DNA of 64,000 nt from Heloderma charlesbogerti (GCA_026122225.1 JANEZZ010001955.1:546001-610000); one strand, 5' to 3'. Positions 22,230 through 34,009 are shown, numbered from the stretch's first letter. Translations and numbers: made by a program. Notes: generated by a model not told the origin, from the letters alone.

Positions 22230-22554
22230 AAGTGCTGGCCTAAGACATTTTGTGGCCTAAGGCAAAGGACAACATGGTGCCCCCTCCACATCCCATGTAC
22301 AAAAGCTGGCTGGACTGGCAGTTGAAACTTACTTCAACATTTGTGATGGGATCATGTTCTCCACCACACCTGAGGCAGCAAGCTAGTTTTAGGGGATCCA
22401 CGACAGGTTGTGTAGCTTACACAGCTCTGTCTTCCAGCAGAAAGGAACAGCTGGGGAGTTCAGGAGGAACAGCCAGGAAGCTGCTACTGCTGCCCCCCAG
22501 TATCTGCCACCTGAAGCAAACACCTCACTCTGCCTAATGGTAGGGCCAGCCCTG
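22230..22554. mobile_element. hAT-like repeat (GGGCTGGCC ends)
   Basis: AGTGCTGGCCTAAGAC at the left is roughly inverted against CTAATGGTAGGGCCAGCCCT at the right. The ends recall a common vertebrate repeat beginning CAGGGCYGGCCCTACCA. No good target duplication. Confidence 0.45.
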
Positions 22555-23283
22555 TGCCTTTTGCACAACATGCTACCTTTACACATCCAAGAACATTTTG
22601 ACATGGAGAAGCATTCAAACATGGAAGCTCCCACCATGTGCTCTTTACAATGAATACTTGAGTGGGCTGATCATGCAGTCTCTTATAGCAAAACACTCAT
22701 CCGTTGTCAAAATGTGCATAGACTAGAGCCTCAGGCCATTCTGATTTGAATAAGTATAACTGCATAGCTTAGAGGTTTGGGTTGTGCCAACATCAGGATT
22801 ATGTGGATAAATTGTTTGTTCTTTTTAAGAAAACCTTTTCCAATTTCACCTTCAGGTTCATGAGCTAAGGACCATGAATAGGAATAATGAACACATCACT
22901 GTGAAAGAAAGTTGCAATTCTGAAGTAATAGAGATAAAGGAAATTAGTGTCTATGAGAAACTAATAGCCTTTCCTATTAAAATCCAGCCATATAACATCT
23001 TACCCTGTAATAGAAGAAAGTCTAAAGTGATGAGTTTTCTGCTCCTGTTAATTAACATTCTATCCCATTAGATTTGCTTCACTGTTAAGTTTCATTTTGT
23101 TGGTGGTTATTATGCTATTCTGTATTAATAATCACTCAGGAAGCTCAAAATGAAATGGTTATTAGTGACCCAAAAGCCATCCTATAGATGCTTTCCACCC
23201 AATAATTGTTAAAATAGAAGGCTAAAGTAAAATGGACAGAGGAAAAACTTAACTGTTCACATTCCTCTAGATGTGTACCTGAT
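22555..23283. other. No recognised feature
   Basis: AT-rich sequence with only short open frames. No family was recognised. Confidence 0.45.
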
Positions 23284-23742
23284 ACAGGTGTACAAAATTA
23301 TGTATGGTGTGGAAAATGTGGATAGGGAGACATTTTCTCCCTCTCTCAAGATACTAGAACTGAGGTCATCCTATGAAGCTGATTGGTGGGAGAGTCAGGA
23401 CAGATAAAAGGAAGAACTTCTTCACCTGGTGCATAAACTATGGAATTTGCTACCACAGGATGTAGTGTTGGCCATCAATTTGGATGGCATTAAAAGCGGG
23501 TTGGACAAATTCCTGGAGGAAAAGGCTATCAATGGCTACTAGTTTTGGTGGCTATGTGCTACCTCCAGTACCAGAGACATTGAGCCTATGCACACCAGTT
23601 GCTAGGGAACATGGGTGGGAGGGTGCTACTGCGCTCATGCCCTGCTTGTGGGTTCCTGGTCAACAGCTGGTGGCCACTGTGTGAACAGAATGCTGGACAA
23701 GATGGACCCTTGGTCTGATCCAGCATGGCTGTTATGTTCTTA
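23284..23742 (+). mobile_element. CR1 LINE 3' fragment
   Basis: Contains CR1-type 3' sequence in order: ACTATGGAATTTGCTACCAC, GGATGTAGTGTTGGCC, GGTTGGACAAATTCCTGGAG, and a 3' UTR ending CTGATCCAGCATGGCTGTTA and TGTTCTTA. Truncated at the 5' side and non-coding. Confidence 0.85.
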
Positions 23743-24249
23743 ATATTCACACAGAGAAGGACCAACTTATCCATTTTAAGCATTGGTTTTGGAATATCCA
23801 TTTATTTTAGAAGCGCAACTTCCCCACTGGCGCAAACTGAAATTTTTGTGGAATCAACAAGACATCTGTTTTTACATCTTCTACCATTTTCATGGCTGCT
23901 GAGAATGTCTAGTCCTCATTGGCCTGCTTCTGGTTCCCCCACCACCACCACAGTTCTTTTTCTAAAGGTGTTTTGTATTTATGCAAACTTTGGGTTTCCC
24001 CCAAGCCTGCTGGTACCTCCTTCTTGTGCATGGAAGGTGTAGTTTTGACTACATAAGGATTGGCACTTACCCCTGAACATTGCTAATCTAAGGAATGATT
24101 GTCATGCTATGTAAAGTTGTCATTACCAGCAGTTGATATTCATATGATCTAGCCTGTTGTAGAAGCAAGTGTTCTTGCCAGGACTTTCCTTTTTAAAAGG
24201 CCAGCTATGATGAACTATTTAAATCAGGAGCGGGCAACTTTGAAGCATG
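23743..24249. other. No recognised gene
   Basis: Includes TTTCCCCCAAGCCTGCTGGT near 23995, which recurs as TTTCCCCAAGCCTGCTGAT near 59790. This may be a shared unnamed repeat. Confidence 0.4.
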
Positions 24250-24687
24250 CAGGGGACAATTGTATTTATATATTTATATACACTTCTTGGCCACCTTCCA
24301 GGGCATGAGCCTTCCCAAAGCAGCTTACAGCAATAAAATACATTAAAAAATGAAAATATTAAAAGTGATAAAACATAAAAACAATAAAACCAACAATAAA
24401 AGCCAACAATAAAACCAGCAACAACAACAACAACAGCAGCAGTAACAGCAATAATAGCAGTCATATCAAGAAAAGGCCACAGTAAAGTAATGTTTTCAAA
24501 GCCTTCTTAAAGGTCTGCAATGATGGAGCCTGGCGGACCTCTGATGGCAACTTGTTTCAAAGGTGTGGGGCCACTGCAGAGAAGGCCTTCTCATGTGTGA
24601 TCTCCCACCTCACTGCTCTCATGGGTGGGCAAATATGTAGGGCCTCTCTTGCTGAACTTAAAGTGTAGGCAGGCTGATACGGGCACA

Positions 24688-25355
24688 TTTTTGTGAACCA
24701 CCTAGGGATGGCGGAGAATTTGGCTCCCCGAAACCCGTGGCGGAACAGCCTCCCACCCCCCGCCACCCCGCGGAATCCCCCCGGAACAAAGCTTACCAGG
24801 GGCAGATGCTCCGGTGGCGGCTCCGGCGGCGGTGGCTCCGGCGGTGGCTCCAGCGGCGGCAGCTGGTCTCTCTGCCGGCTGCTGCAGCCGCAAATGGTGG
24901 CCGTCGTAGCGGCCACCATTTGCATCCTGCCAGGCTGCCGTGATAGGCTACGTAAGTATTTATGTAGCCTATCACGGAAAGAGCAGTGGCACAAACGGCG
25001 TAGCGGCCGCCATTTGCATCCTTACTCTTTGCCGTGATAGGCTGTGTAAATACTTACATAGCCTATCACGGCAGCCTGGCAGGACACAAATGGCAGCCGC
25101 TACGATGGCCGCCATTTCCGGCCGCAGCAGCCCAGCTGCGGCTGGAACTCCAGCTGCGGACAGCCATGGCCGGCGGCTCCGTGGAGCCTCTGTGGAGCGC
25201 AGCCAGCCAGGGAGGATTCCGGGTGGAGGGACGGAGCTCCTCCCCCCCACTGCAGATCCCCCACTGCGGAGCCAGGTAAGGGATTCATACATCCCTAGAA
25301 CCACCCAGAGAGCTTCAGCTATGGGGTGGTATAGAAATATAATAAATGAAATGAA
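24688..25355 (+). mobile_element. Truncated L2 tail inside the L2 fragment, split by a hAT
   Basis: TTTTGTGAACCACC (24689-24702), the hAT, then CAGAGAGCTTCAGCTATGGG, ending AATAAATGAAATGAA. This is an L2 tail in the opposite direction to its host fragment. Order of events: host L2, then this tail, then the hAT. Confidence 0.75.
24703..25297 (+). mobile_element. Palindrome-chain hAT, perfect TSD GAACCACC
   Basis: Left TAGGGATGGCGGAGAATTTG, right TTCATACATCCCTA, with GAACCACC at 24695-24702 and 25298-25305. Hairpins lie at 24938-24977 and 25031-25071, with paired AAATGG-GGCC motifs between. Donor-like motifs are AGCTTACCA near 24790 (minus) and CCAGGTAAGG near 25273 (plus). Confidence 0.93.
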
Positions 25356-25573
25356 GGTGGTCCTACAAGTAACTTGGTCCCAAACTGTTTAAGACTTTAA
25401 AGGTCAAAACCAGCACTTTGAATTGGGCTTGGAAACACACTGGTAACCAGTGCAGCTGGTGAAGTATAGACATTATATGATCAAATCGCCTTGCCCTCAC
25501 CAATACTCGGGTGATCGCATTCTGCATGAGCTGGAATTTCTGAACCGTCTTCAAAGGCAGCCCCACATATAGC

Positions 25574-26362
25574 TATGGATGGCAGAGAATTCCGCCACGG
25601 ATCTCGGTGAGGCCGAATGCACTGGCATTCAGCCCCCTGAAATCTGTGGCGGAACGGCCTGCCACCCCCCTGCGGATCCCCCCTGGGACGAGACTTACCT
25701 GTGGCAGATCTTCCAGGCGGCGGCGGCGGCTGGTCTTCCGACTGGCTGCCGCCGCCGCCATTTGCAATTTGTTTGTTTTTTTACAGAGACATGATAGGCT
25801 ACGTAAGTTTTTACATAGCCTAAAACGTCTGGGGGGGGGGGAAGTGTACACAAAAGGCGGCGACTATGGCCGCCACCATTTGCGTTCCTTATTTTGGCCA
25901 TCTTAATCTACGTAAATATTTACGTAGACTAAGACGGCGAAAATAAGGGGAACGCAAATAGCGTCCACTGGATGCTATTTGCGTTCCCCTTATTTTCGCC
26001 ATCTTAGTCTATGTAAATATTTACGTAGACTAAGATGGCCAAAATAAGGAACGCAAATGGTGGCGGCCATAGTCGCCGCCTTTTGTGTACACTTCCCCCC
26101 CCCCCAGACGTTTTAGGCTATGTAAAAACTTACGTAGCCTATCATGTCTCTGTAAAAAAACAAACAAATTGCAAATGGCGGCGGCGGCAGCCAGTCGGAA
26201 GACCAGCCGCCGCCGCCGCCTGGAAGATCTGCCACAGGTAAGTCTCGTCCCAGGGGGGATCCGCAGGGGGGTGGCAGGCCGTTCCGCCACAGATTTCAGG
26301 GGGCTGAATGCCAGTGCATTCGGCCTCACCGAGATCCGTGGCGGAATTCTCTGCCATCCATA
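25574..26362. mobile_element. Chimeric hAT element spanning the palindrome axis
   Basis: Both ends carry the 'GGCAGAGAATTCCGCC' type of terminus (variant tip TATGGATG). Intact relatives have this at one end only and a different end, GTACGAAA, at the other. The flanking octamers are CATATAGC on the left and its reverse complement on the right, so there is no direct target-site duplication. The same L2 fragment flanks both sides. Outward donor-like ACTTACCTG lies at 25693-25701 with its mirror copy. I infer that the left half was copied over the right half. Confidence 0.85.
25906..26030. repeat. Imperfect hairpin core at the palindrome axis
   Basis: The axis is the unpaired C at 25968. Within 62 bases on each side there are four mismatched pairs: 25906/26030, 25924/26012, 25935/26001 and 25963/25973. 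Outside this core I found none. Equivalent imperfect palindromes sit in the middle of the intact relatives at 12692-13525 and 16159-17174. The core is therefore probably the element's original hairpin and marks where the strand turned round. Confidence 0.85.
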
Positions 26363-26580
26363 GCTATATGTGGGGCTGCCTTTGAAGACGGTTCAGAAAT
26401 TCCAGCTCATGCAGAATGCGATCACCCGAGTATTGGTGAGGGCAAGGCGATTTGATCATATAATGTCTATACTTCACCAGCTGCACTGGTTACCAGTGTG
26501 TTTCCAAGCCCAATTCAAAGTGCTGGTTTTGACCTTTAAAGTCTTAAACAGTTTGGGACCAAGTTACTTGTAGGACCACC

Positions 26581-27248
26581 TTCATTTCATTTATTATATT
26601 TCTATACCACCCCATAGCTGAAGCTCTCTGGGTGGTTCTAGGGATGTATGAATCCCTTACCTGGCTCCGCAGTGGGGGATCTGCAGTGGGGGGGAGGAGC
26701 TCCGTCCCTCCACCCGGAATCCTCCCTGGCTGGCTGCGCTCCACAGAGGCTCCACGGAGCCGCCGGCCATGGCTGTCCGCAGCTGGAGTTCCAGCCGCAG
26801 CTGGGCTGCTGCGGCCGGAAATGGCGGCCATCGTAGCGGCTGCCATTTGTGTCCTGCCAGGCTGCCGTGATAGGCTATGTAAGTATTTACACAGCCTATC
26901 ACGGCAAAGAGTAAGGATGCAAATGGCGGCCGCTACGCCGTTTGTGCCACTGCTCTTTCCGTGATAGGCTACATAAATACTTACGTAGCCTATCACGGCA
27001 GCCTGGCAGGATGCAAATGGTGGCCGCTACGACGGCCACCATTTGCGGCTGCAGCAGCCGGCAGAGAGACCAGCTGCCGCCGCTGGAGCCACCGCCGGAG
27101 CCACCGCCGCCGGAGCCGCCACCGGAGCATCTGCCCCTGGTAAGCTTTGTTCCGGGGGGATTCCGCGGGGTGGCGGGGGGTGGGAGGCTGTTCCGCCACG
27201 GGTTTCGGGGAGCCAAATTCTCCGCCATCCCTAGGTGGTTCACAAAAA
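26581..27248 (-). mobile_element. Mirror copy of the nested L2 tail
   Basis: Reverse copy of 24688-25355, split by the hAT at 26639-27233. Confidence 0.75.
26639..27233 (-). mobile_element. Mirror copy of hAT at 24703-25297
   Basis: Exact reverse copy with the same TSD (GGTGGTTC in this direction). Confidence 0.93.
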
Positions 27249-28193
27249 TGTGCCCGTATCAGCCTGCCTACACTTTAAGTTCAGCAAGAGAGGCCCTACA
27301 TATTTGCCCACCCATGAGAGCAGTGAGGTGGGAGATCACACATGAGAAGGCCTTCTCTGCAGTGGCCCCACACCTTTGAAACAAGTTGCCATCAGAGGTC
27401 CGCCAGGCTCCATCATTGCAGACCTTTAAGAAGGCTTTGAAAACATTACTTTACTGTGGCCTTTTCTTGATATGACTGCTATTATTGCTGTTACTGCTGC
27501 TGTTGTTGTTGTTGTTGCTGGTTTTATTGTTGGCTTTTATTGTTGGTTTTATTGTTTTTATGTTTTATCACTTTTAATATTTTCATTTTTTAATGTATTT
27601 TATTGCTGTAAGCTGCTTTGGGAAGGCTCATGCCCTGGAAGGTGGCCAAGAAGTGTATATAAATATATAAATACAATTGTCCCCTGCATGCTTCAAAGTT
27701 GCCCGCTCCTGATTTAAATAGTTCATCATAGCTGGCCTTTTAAAAAGGAAAGTCCTGGCAAGAACACTTGCTTCTACAACAGGCTAGATCATATGAATAT
27801 CAACTGCTGGTAATGACAACTTTACATAGCATGACAATCATTCCTTAGATTAGCAATGTTCAGGGGTAAGTGCCAATCCTTATGTAGTCAAAACTACACC
27901 TTCCATGCACAAGAAGGAGGTACCAGCAGGCTTGGGGGAAACCCAAAGTTTGCATAAATACAAAACACCTTTAGAAAAAGAACTGTGGTGGTGGTGGGGG
28001 AACCAGAAGCAGGCCAATGAGGACTAGACATTCTCAGCAGCCATGAAAATGGTAGAAGATGTAAAAACAGATGTCTTGTTGATTCCACAAAAATTTCAGT
28101 TTGCGCCAGTGGGGAAGTTGCGCTTCTAAAATAAATGGATATTCCAAAACCAATGCTTAAAATGGATAAGTTGGTCCTTCTCTGTGTGAATAT

Positions 28194-28652
28194 TAAGAAC
28201 ATAACAGCCATGCTGGATCAGACCAAGGGTCCATCTTGTCCAGCATTCTGTTCACACAGTGGCCACCAGCTGTTGACCAGGAACCCACAAGCAGGGCATG
28301 AGCGCAGTAGCACCCTCCCACCCATGTTCCCTAGCAACTGGTGTGCATAGGCTCAATGTCTCTGGTACTGGAGGTAGCACATAGCCACCAAAACTAGTAG
28401 CCATTGATAGCCTTTTCCTCCAGGAATTTGTCCAACCCGCTTTTAATGCCATCCAAATTGATGGCCAACACTACATCCTGTGGTAGCAAATTCCATAGTT
28501 TATGCACCAGGTGAAGAAGTTCTTCCTTTTATCTGTCCTGACTCTCCCACCAATCAGCTTCATAGGATGACCTCAGTTCTAGTATCTTGAGAGAGGGAGA
28601 AAATGTCTCCCTATCCACATTTTCCACACCATACATAATTTTGTACACCTGT
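28194..28652 (-). mobile_element. Mirror copy of CR1 3' fragment
   Basis: Reverse copy of 23284-23742. Confidence 0.85.
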
Positions 28653-29381
28653 ATCAGGTACACATCTAGAGGAATGTGAACAGTTAAGTTTTTCCTCTGT
28701 CCATTTTACTTTAGCCTTCTATTTTAACAATTATTGGGTGGAAAGCATCTATAGGATGGCTTTTGGGTCACTAATAACCATTTCATTTTGAGCTTCCTGA
28801 GTGATTATTAATACAGAATAGCATAATAACCACCAACAAAATGAAACTTAACAGTGAAGCAAATCTAATGGGATAGAATGTTAATTAACAGGAGCAGAAA
28901 ACTCATCACTTTAGACTTTCTTCTATTACAGGGTAAGATGTTATATGGCTGGATTTTAATAGGAAAGGCTATTAGTTTCTCATAGACACTAATTTCCTTT
29001 ATCTCTATTACTTCAGAATTGCAACTTTCTTTCACAGTGATGTGTTCATTATTCCTATTCATGGTCCTTAGCTCATGAACCTGAAGGTGAAATTGGAAAA
29101 GGTTTTCTTAAAAAGAACAAACAATTTATCCACATAATCCTGATGTTGGCACAACCCAAACCTCTAAGCTATGCAGTTATACTTATTCAAATCAGAATGG
29201 CCTGAGGCTCTAGTCTATGCACATTTTGACAACGGATGAGTGTTTTGCTATAAGAGACTGCATGATCAGCCCACTCAAGTATTCATTGTAAAGAGCACAT
29301 GGTGGGAGCTTCCATGTTTGAATGCTTCTCCATGTCAAAATGTTCTTGGATGTGTAAAGGTAGCATGTTGTGCAAAAGGCA

Positions 29382-29706
29382 CAGGGCTGGCCCTACCATT
29401 AGGCAGAGTGAGGTGTTTGCTTCAGGTGGCAGATACTGGGGGGCAGCAGTAGCAGCTTCCTGGCTGTTCCTCCTGAACTCCCCAGCTGTTCCTTTCTGCT
29501 GGAAGACAGAGCTGTGTAAGCTACACAACCTGTCGTGGATCCCCTAAAACTAGCTTGCTGCCTCAGGTGTGGTGGAGAACATGATCCCATCACAAATGTT
29601 GAAGTAAGTTTCAACTGCCAGTCCAGCCAGCTTTTGTACATGGGATGTGGAGGGGGCACCATGTTGTCCTTTGCCTTAGGCCACAAAATGTCTTAGGCCA
29701 GCACTT
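29382..29706. mobile_element. Mirror copy of hAT-like repeat (GGGCTGGCC ends)
   Basis: Reverse copy of 22230-22554. Confidence 0.45.
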
Positions 29707-29711
29707 AGACA

Positions 29712-29796
29712 GGAATCACAGAATCAGAGAATTTTAGAGTTGGAAGAAAGTAGCTTGCAGTTGTAATCAATCCAATCTTCTCTCCCCCTGTCCACT
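29712..29796 (-). mobile_element. Mirror copy of CR1 3' end
   Basis: Reverse copy of 22140-22224. Confidence 0.65.
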
Positions 29797-29897
29797 TTTT
29801 CTGGAAACATCTTTGAACAAAGAACATACTAGACTTGGCCTGGCTGCAATAGACCCCCAAATCTGCATTCATGTACTCCTTCCAGGTTAACTTAACC

Positions 29898-30405
29898 TAG
29901 GGATGTCCATTGTTTGTGGGGAATTCTGGCCCTTTTGGGGCTTGCTAGATTTCCCCGGTGCCCCCAGCTCAGCTTTTGTGAGCTGAGCTGCAGGTTTTCC
30001 CCCCAAATCCAGGAACTTTTCTCACCTCCACCCTATGAATAGCAAATTGTGCAAATTGTGGAGGCAATTTCTGTAATTTGTCCAAATTTCGGCCGTAATT
30101 CGCATAGTTTGCACAAATTGTGGTGGCAATCTTGTGCAAATGATGGTCGCAATTTGCAGAAATTATGGCAGCAATTTGCACAAATTAGCAAATTATAGCC
30201 ACAATTTGTGTAAATTACACAAAATGTGGCTGGAATTTGCGTGAATTTCTATTTACGGGAAAAAACCTGGAAAATCCACAAGCTGGCCAGACTCGAGGTG
30301 ATCAAGCTGGGCCAGCTCGTGGTGAGGCAAGCCAAAGTCTGGGGAGCTGACCTGATGAAAGCTTGGTGAATTCCACCCGCCAGACAGATCACTCCGACAT
30401 CCCTA
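29898..30405. mobile_element. Mirror copy of hAT at 21531-22038
   Basis: Reverse copy, TTTGCACAAATT class. Confidence 0.82.
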
Positions 30406-30681
30406 ACTCAATCTCCTGCTAAGTAGATACTAGAGAAATCACCTGAAGGATGTATGAATAGGTCCTCCCAGGCTATTGATTGGTCAGTTGAACTCCCATC
30501 CCTGGGAGCACCCCAGCCCTTTAGAGGAATTCCTGTGATTGTGAAACCTTTTGTTTTCTTTGGGTGGTTGGCAAATAGTCAAGGCAAATCTTTTACGTGC
30601 TCACTGCTCAGGAATCCCAGGTGGGCCTCATCCATTTCTCCAACTCCCACTTGCAGTCTGCTGTGGTGAGTTAATCTTAGA

Positions 30682-31151
30682 TAGGAATGGTACAGGCTCC
30701 TAACTGGGTCTGGGAGTTTGTGCCCTCCCAGACCTTCCCCACTCTTACCCAGACCCATTCACGAGCGCCTGCCATTTTCACAAGCTTGTTTTTACGAAAA
30801 AGGAGGTCTTTAAAATGTGCATATTTACATATGCACAAATTAGGGCTGGGAAAGGCTGATCTTCGCAATATTAGAGGCAGAAATGGCCCATTTATGCCTC
30901 TACTATTGCGTATATCAGACTTTACCAGCCCTAATTTGCACATACTTAAATATGCACATTTTTAAAAACCTCATTTTTTCATAAAAATAAGCTCTGGAAA
31001 CTGGCGGGCACTCGTGGATGGGATCCAGGGTGAGTGCGGGCAGCTTGGTGAGCTTGTGGCAGCTCGAGCATGGATCTGGGGGGCTTGAGCAGGGGCAGCA
31101 CTTCGGCAGGCGCCCGCTGAACCTGGATGAGGGTGAGTCTGTCCATCCCTA
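30682..31151. mobile_element. Mirror copy of hAT at 20785-21254
   Basis: Reverse copy, with the same decayed octamers. Confidence 0.82.
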
Positions 31152-31359
31152 ATCTCAGGGTCCCGATAAGGTTTAGTGACATAGTTTGATGTTTCATTTT
31201 ATTTTTAAAAACAATGGACTATTTCTGAACTTTCTCTGCTTGATTCTTTAATAAATATACTGAACTGGAAACTAGAGTTGATTTGGTTCTTTGCATAGGC
31301 CTAGGTTGGCTTCACTTGTGTGCTGGCCTGCTTAGCAAGCACATTGACTCAGTTTTAAG

Positions 31360-31841
31360 TAGGGATGTACAAAACCCTTACCTTCTGTTCTGGGGGTGGG
31401 GTCTGCAGGGGGGAGGAGGCAATCCGTTCCTCCCCCCCAGGATCCTCTTGAGTGGCCGCACATCCGCTGGGTTCTGTGGATCGGCACGCCTGCTCCGGAC
31501 CGTCTGGCGATATGGCAATGGTGGCTGCCATTGCCGTTTTGCTTTGAGAAAGTCAGCTGCAAATGGCGTATTGGACGCCACTTGTGGCTGTAAAACTCTC
31601 GCAGCTGTTTATGGCTTTATTTACGTAAAATTCAGGGCTTTACGTCTGTCTTTCTCAAAGCAAAATGGCAATGGCAGGCACAATTGCCGTATCACCGGAG
31701 GATCCGGAGCAGGCGTGCCGGTCCGGCAGGAATCCTCCTGGAGAGGAGGTAAGAGACGCTGTCCTGTTGCGGACACTGGAGTCTGGATTCCAAAGAATCT
31801 GGCCTCATTGGAGTCCACGGAGGATTTCTCCAACATCCCTA
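31360..31841 (-). mobile_element. Mirror copy of hAT at 20095-20576
   Basis: Exact reverse copy. The 288-codon open frame at 31283-32149 that crosses it is a chance frame through two hATs. Confidence 0.92.
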
Positions 31842-31910
31842 GTTTTAAGGAGCTTAAAGGAAGCTCCGATAAAGTGGTCTATCCAACTCCACATAGAAAA
31901 GCCCTCTCAC

Positions 31911-32803
31911 TAGGGATGGACGAAAGGGACTTACCTGGTCCCGCAGCTTGCTTCGTGGTGGGGGGGAGGCGCTTCGGTTCTCCCCCCGAAGTTCAGGCTG
32001 GGGGGGAGGTGCCCCATCCCTCGCCGGCGAAATTCAGGCCGGGTAGGAGCGCCCTGTCTACCCGGCCGCGAAAAAAAGTAAAAAACAAAACAAAAACACA
32101 CACACCCGTGATAGGCTATGTAACGATTTACGTAGCCTATCACAGCTAGATTTCCAAAGTCAGCCATGATAGGCTACGTAAATCATCACGTAGCCTATCA
32201 CGGGTGACTTTGAAAAAAAAAAAAAAAGCACGTACGCAAATGGCGGCTCCCATGGGGACCGCCATTTGCATTCCTTATTTTGGCACGTCTAGTCTACGTA
32301 AAGATTTACGTAGACTACGGTGAAAATAAGGGCAACGCAAATAGCGTTCCCTTATTTTCGCCGTTGTCTACGTAAATGTTTTTACCCCCATGGGCGCCGC
32401 CATTTGCATACGTGCTTTTTTTTTTTCCCAAAGTCACCCATGATAGGCTACGTGATAATTTACGTAGCCTATCATGGCTGACTTTGGAAATCTAGCCGTG
32501 ATAGGCTACGTAAATCGTTACGTAGCCTATCATGGGTGTGTGTGTGTGTTTTTTTACTTTACTTTTTTTTTTTGCAATGGCAGCGGTGGCAGCCGGTCGG
32601 GAGACCGGCCGCCGCCCCCGCCCCCGCTGAACCGCTGCTGAACCGCCGCCGGGACCCGCTGCCGAGAGGGACATTCGCTGAAGGTAAGTCCCATCCCGGG
32701 GGGGCGGGGGGCCGGCGGAGAATTTCCCCAACACTTTCGGGGGGCCGAATGCGTCGGCACTCGGCCTCCCGAAGATTCGTGGAGAAATTCTCCGCCAATC
32801 CTA
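31911..32803 (-). mobile_element. Mirror copy of hAT at 19133-20025
   Basis: Exact reverse copy, including a 15-base A run near 32213 that matches the 15-base T run near 19709. Confidence 0.93.
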
Positions 32804-32943
32804 CCTCTCACATGGGTAGGCAAAGGGATATTAAAAATACTCATGAGTGGTGGTGAAAGTACCTCTAAAGAATATAGGCAAGGGGTGCCTTGCAGCCTGA
32901 TCTTCCTTGCAGGGCTGAAGGTGCAGACGTACCACTTTGTCAC

Positions 32944-33028
32944 AGAGGTCCTTAGTCCAAACCTCTTCTCAGTGTAGGATCCCTGACAGATGGCTGTCCA
33001 GCATCTGCTTGAATACCTCCAGCAGAGG
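32944..33028 (-). mobile_element. Mirror copy of CR1 fragment
   Basis: Reverse copy of 18908-18992. Confidence 0.75.
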
Positions 33029-33337
33029 GGAGAAACCTGTTCCCTGATGTCCCTGAATATTCAGATGTGTGATCCTTCAAAAGCATTCTGAAGTGCAGAT
33101 CTAGGATAATTGCACCAGCTGCTTTTGCTAAATGTTTGAATCAGCTCTATGCAGAGGACTGTCCCATTTTAGGTAGAGGATTATATCATTCATCTAAGGG
33201 AAAATAAATTATATAAAATAATTTATATAAGGGGAAATAAATTATTGACATTTTGGATTGTTTTAGGGTGGGGAATTCTGGGTGTTGTAGGAGTTTTGTC
33301 TGTCTAAACATGCATAAGATTGTGCCCTTAATTGATA

Positions 33338-33421
33338 ATTTTTTATTTATTTTATTTATTTCATTTCTATATGACCAATAGCCGAAGCTCTCTGGGCGTT
33401 TCACAAAAATTAAAACCAAAA
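33338..33421 (-). mobile_element. Mirror copy of L2 tail
   Basis: Reverse copy of 18515-18598. Confidence 0.8.
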
Positions 33422-34009
33422 ATGTGGGAGGGCTGTAAGCTGACTTGGAGCATCTCCACACCAGCCTAAAATCCCACATTTAAAACGGGGGTTTCTGCTT
33501 CTGTTTTAAATGCAGGATCATGATGGACTCCCTTTACATGTGCTTTCTTCCCCCCTTCCCCCTCCTTTCTCCCCTTATCTGAGCCTTCCATATGTTTCAT
33601 TATACAGCTGCTAGATGGTGCTGTGGCCTAGCTCCTCTTATTGCAAGTTTTCCTCTTTTCATGAGGGAACTCAAGCGGAACTCAAGCACTGTAATTTGAT
33701 AGCTCATTATCTCTGATCTTTAAAAAACCAGAATAAAGGTCATTTAGTGTGGGAGACACCCTGGAGGTTGACAACATCATCTAAAGAACCCACAAACTTC
33801 TGTGAGTAACGAATCTCAACAGCAGGATAAAAACTCCACGTAAATAAGCCCTTGGACTCTCTATACTGGAAACGCGGCATATGACACTTCTTAACAAATA
33901 GGAGATAATTGAAATTTTGGATTGTTTTAATTAATATTTAAAATGGGGGGGGGCTGACTTGGGCTGTCTATGGTGGAAAGACAGCATGTAAAACTTCCTG
34001 ACAAATAAG

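Larger units (their letters stand above)
24250..25573 (-). mobile_element. L2 LINE fragment split by nested insertions
   Basis: On the minus strand 25566-25363 encodes [15 protein letters not shown]... to LNSLGPSYL. After the insertions the frame resumes as AFSAVAPHL and LPSEVRQAPSLQTFKKALKTL, then a 3' UTR to about 24250. It aligns with residues about 255-395 of the L2 frame at 7092-8294. A stop after SYL and another after APHL show decay. The 5' part, including the reverse transcriptase, should lie beyond the axis element at 25574 but is absent there. Confidence 0.85.
1..25967 (+). repeat. Left arm of a giant palindrome
   Basis: Each base pairs with the base at 51936 minus its position. 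The first 60 bases match the reverse complement of 51876-51935 exactly. Spot checks at 9.4 kb, 13.5 kb and 25.86 kb, and every long open frame in the arm, also match exactly. Homopolymers agree in length: 15 A at 3491 against 15 T at 48431, and 12 G at 4181 against 12 C near 47744. The arm begins at the window edge, so its true outer end is unknown. Confidence 0.97.
26363..27686 (+). mobile_element. Mirror copy of the split L2 fragment
   Basis: Reverse copy of 24250-25573. Here the L2 reads forward: a 67-codon frame at 26370-26573, insertions, then 26942-27379 and the 3' UTR. Confidence 0.85.

Noticed and set aside
31283..32149. 288-codon open frame (also reversed at 19787-20653)
   Set aside because: It runs through two separate hAT elements and the DNA between them, has low-complexity composition, and contains translated palindromes such as IGYVTIYVAYH that recur in many frames. 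It is a chance frame in GC-rich repeats.
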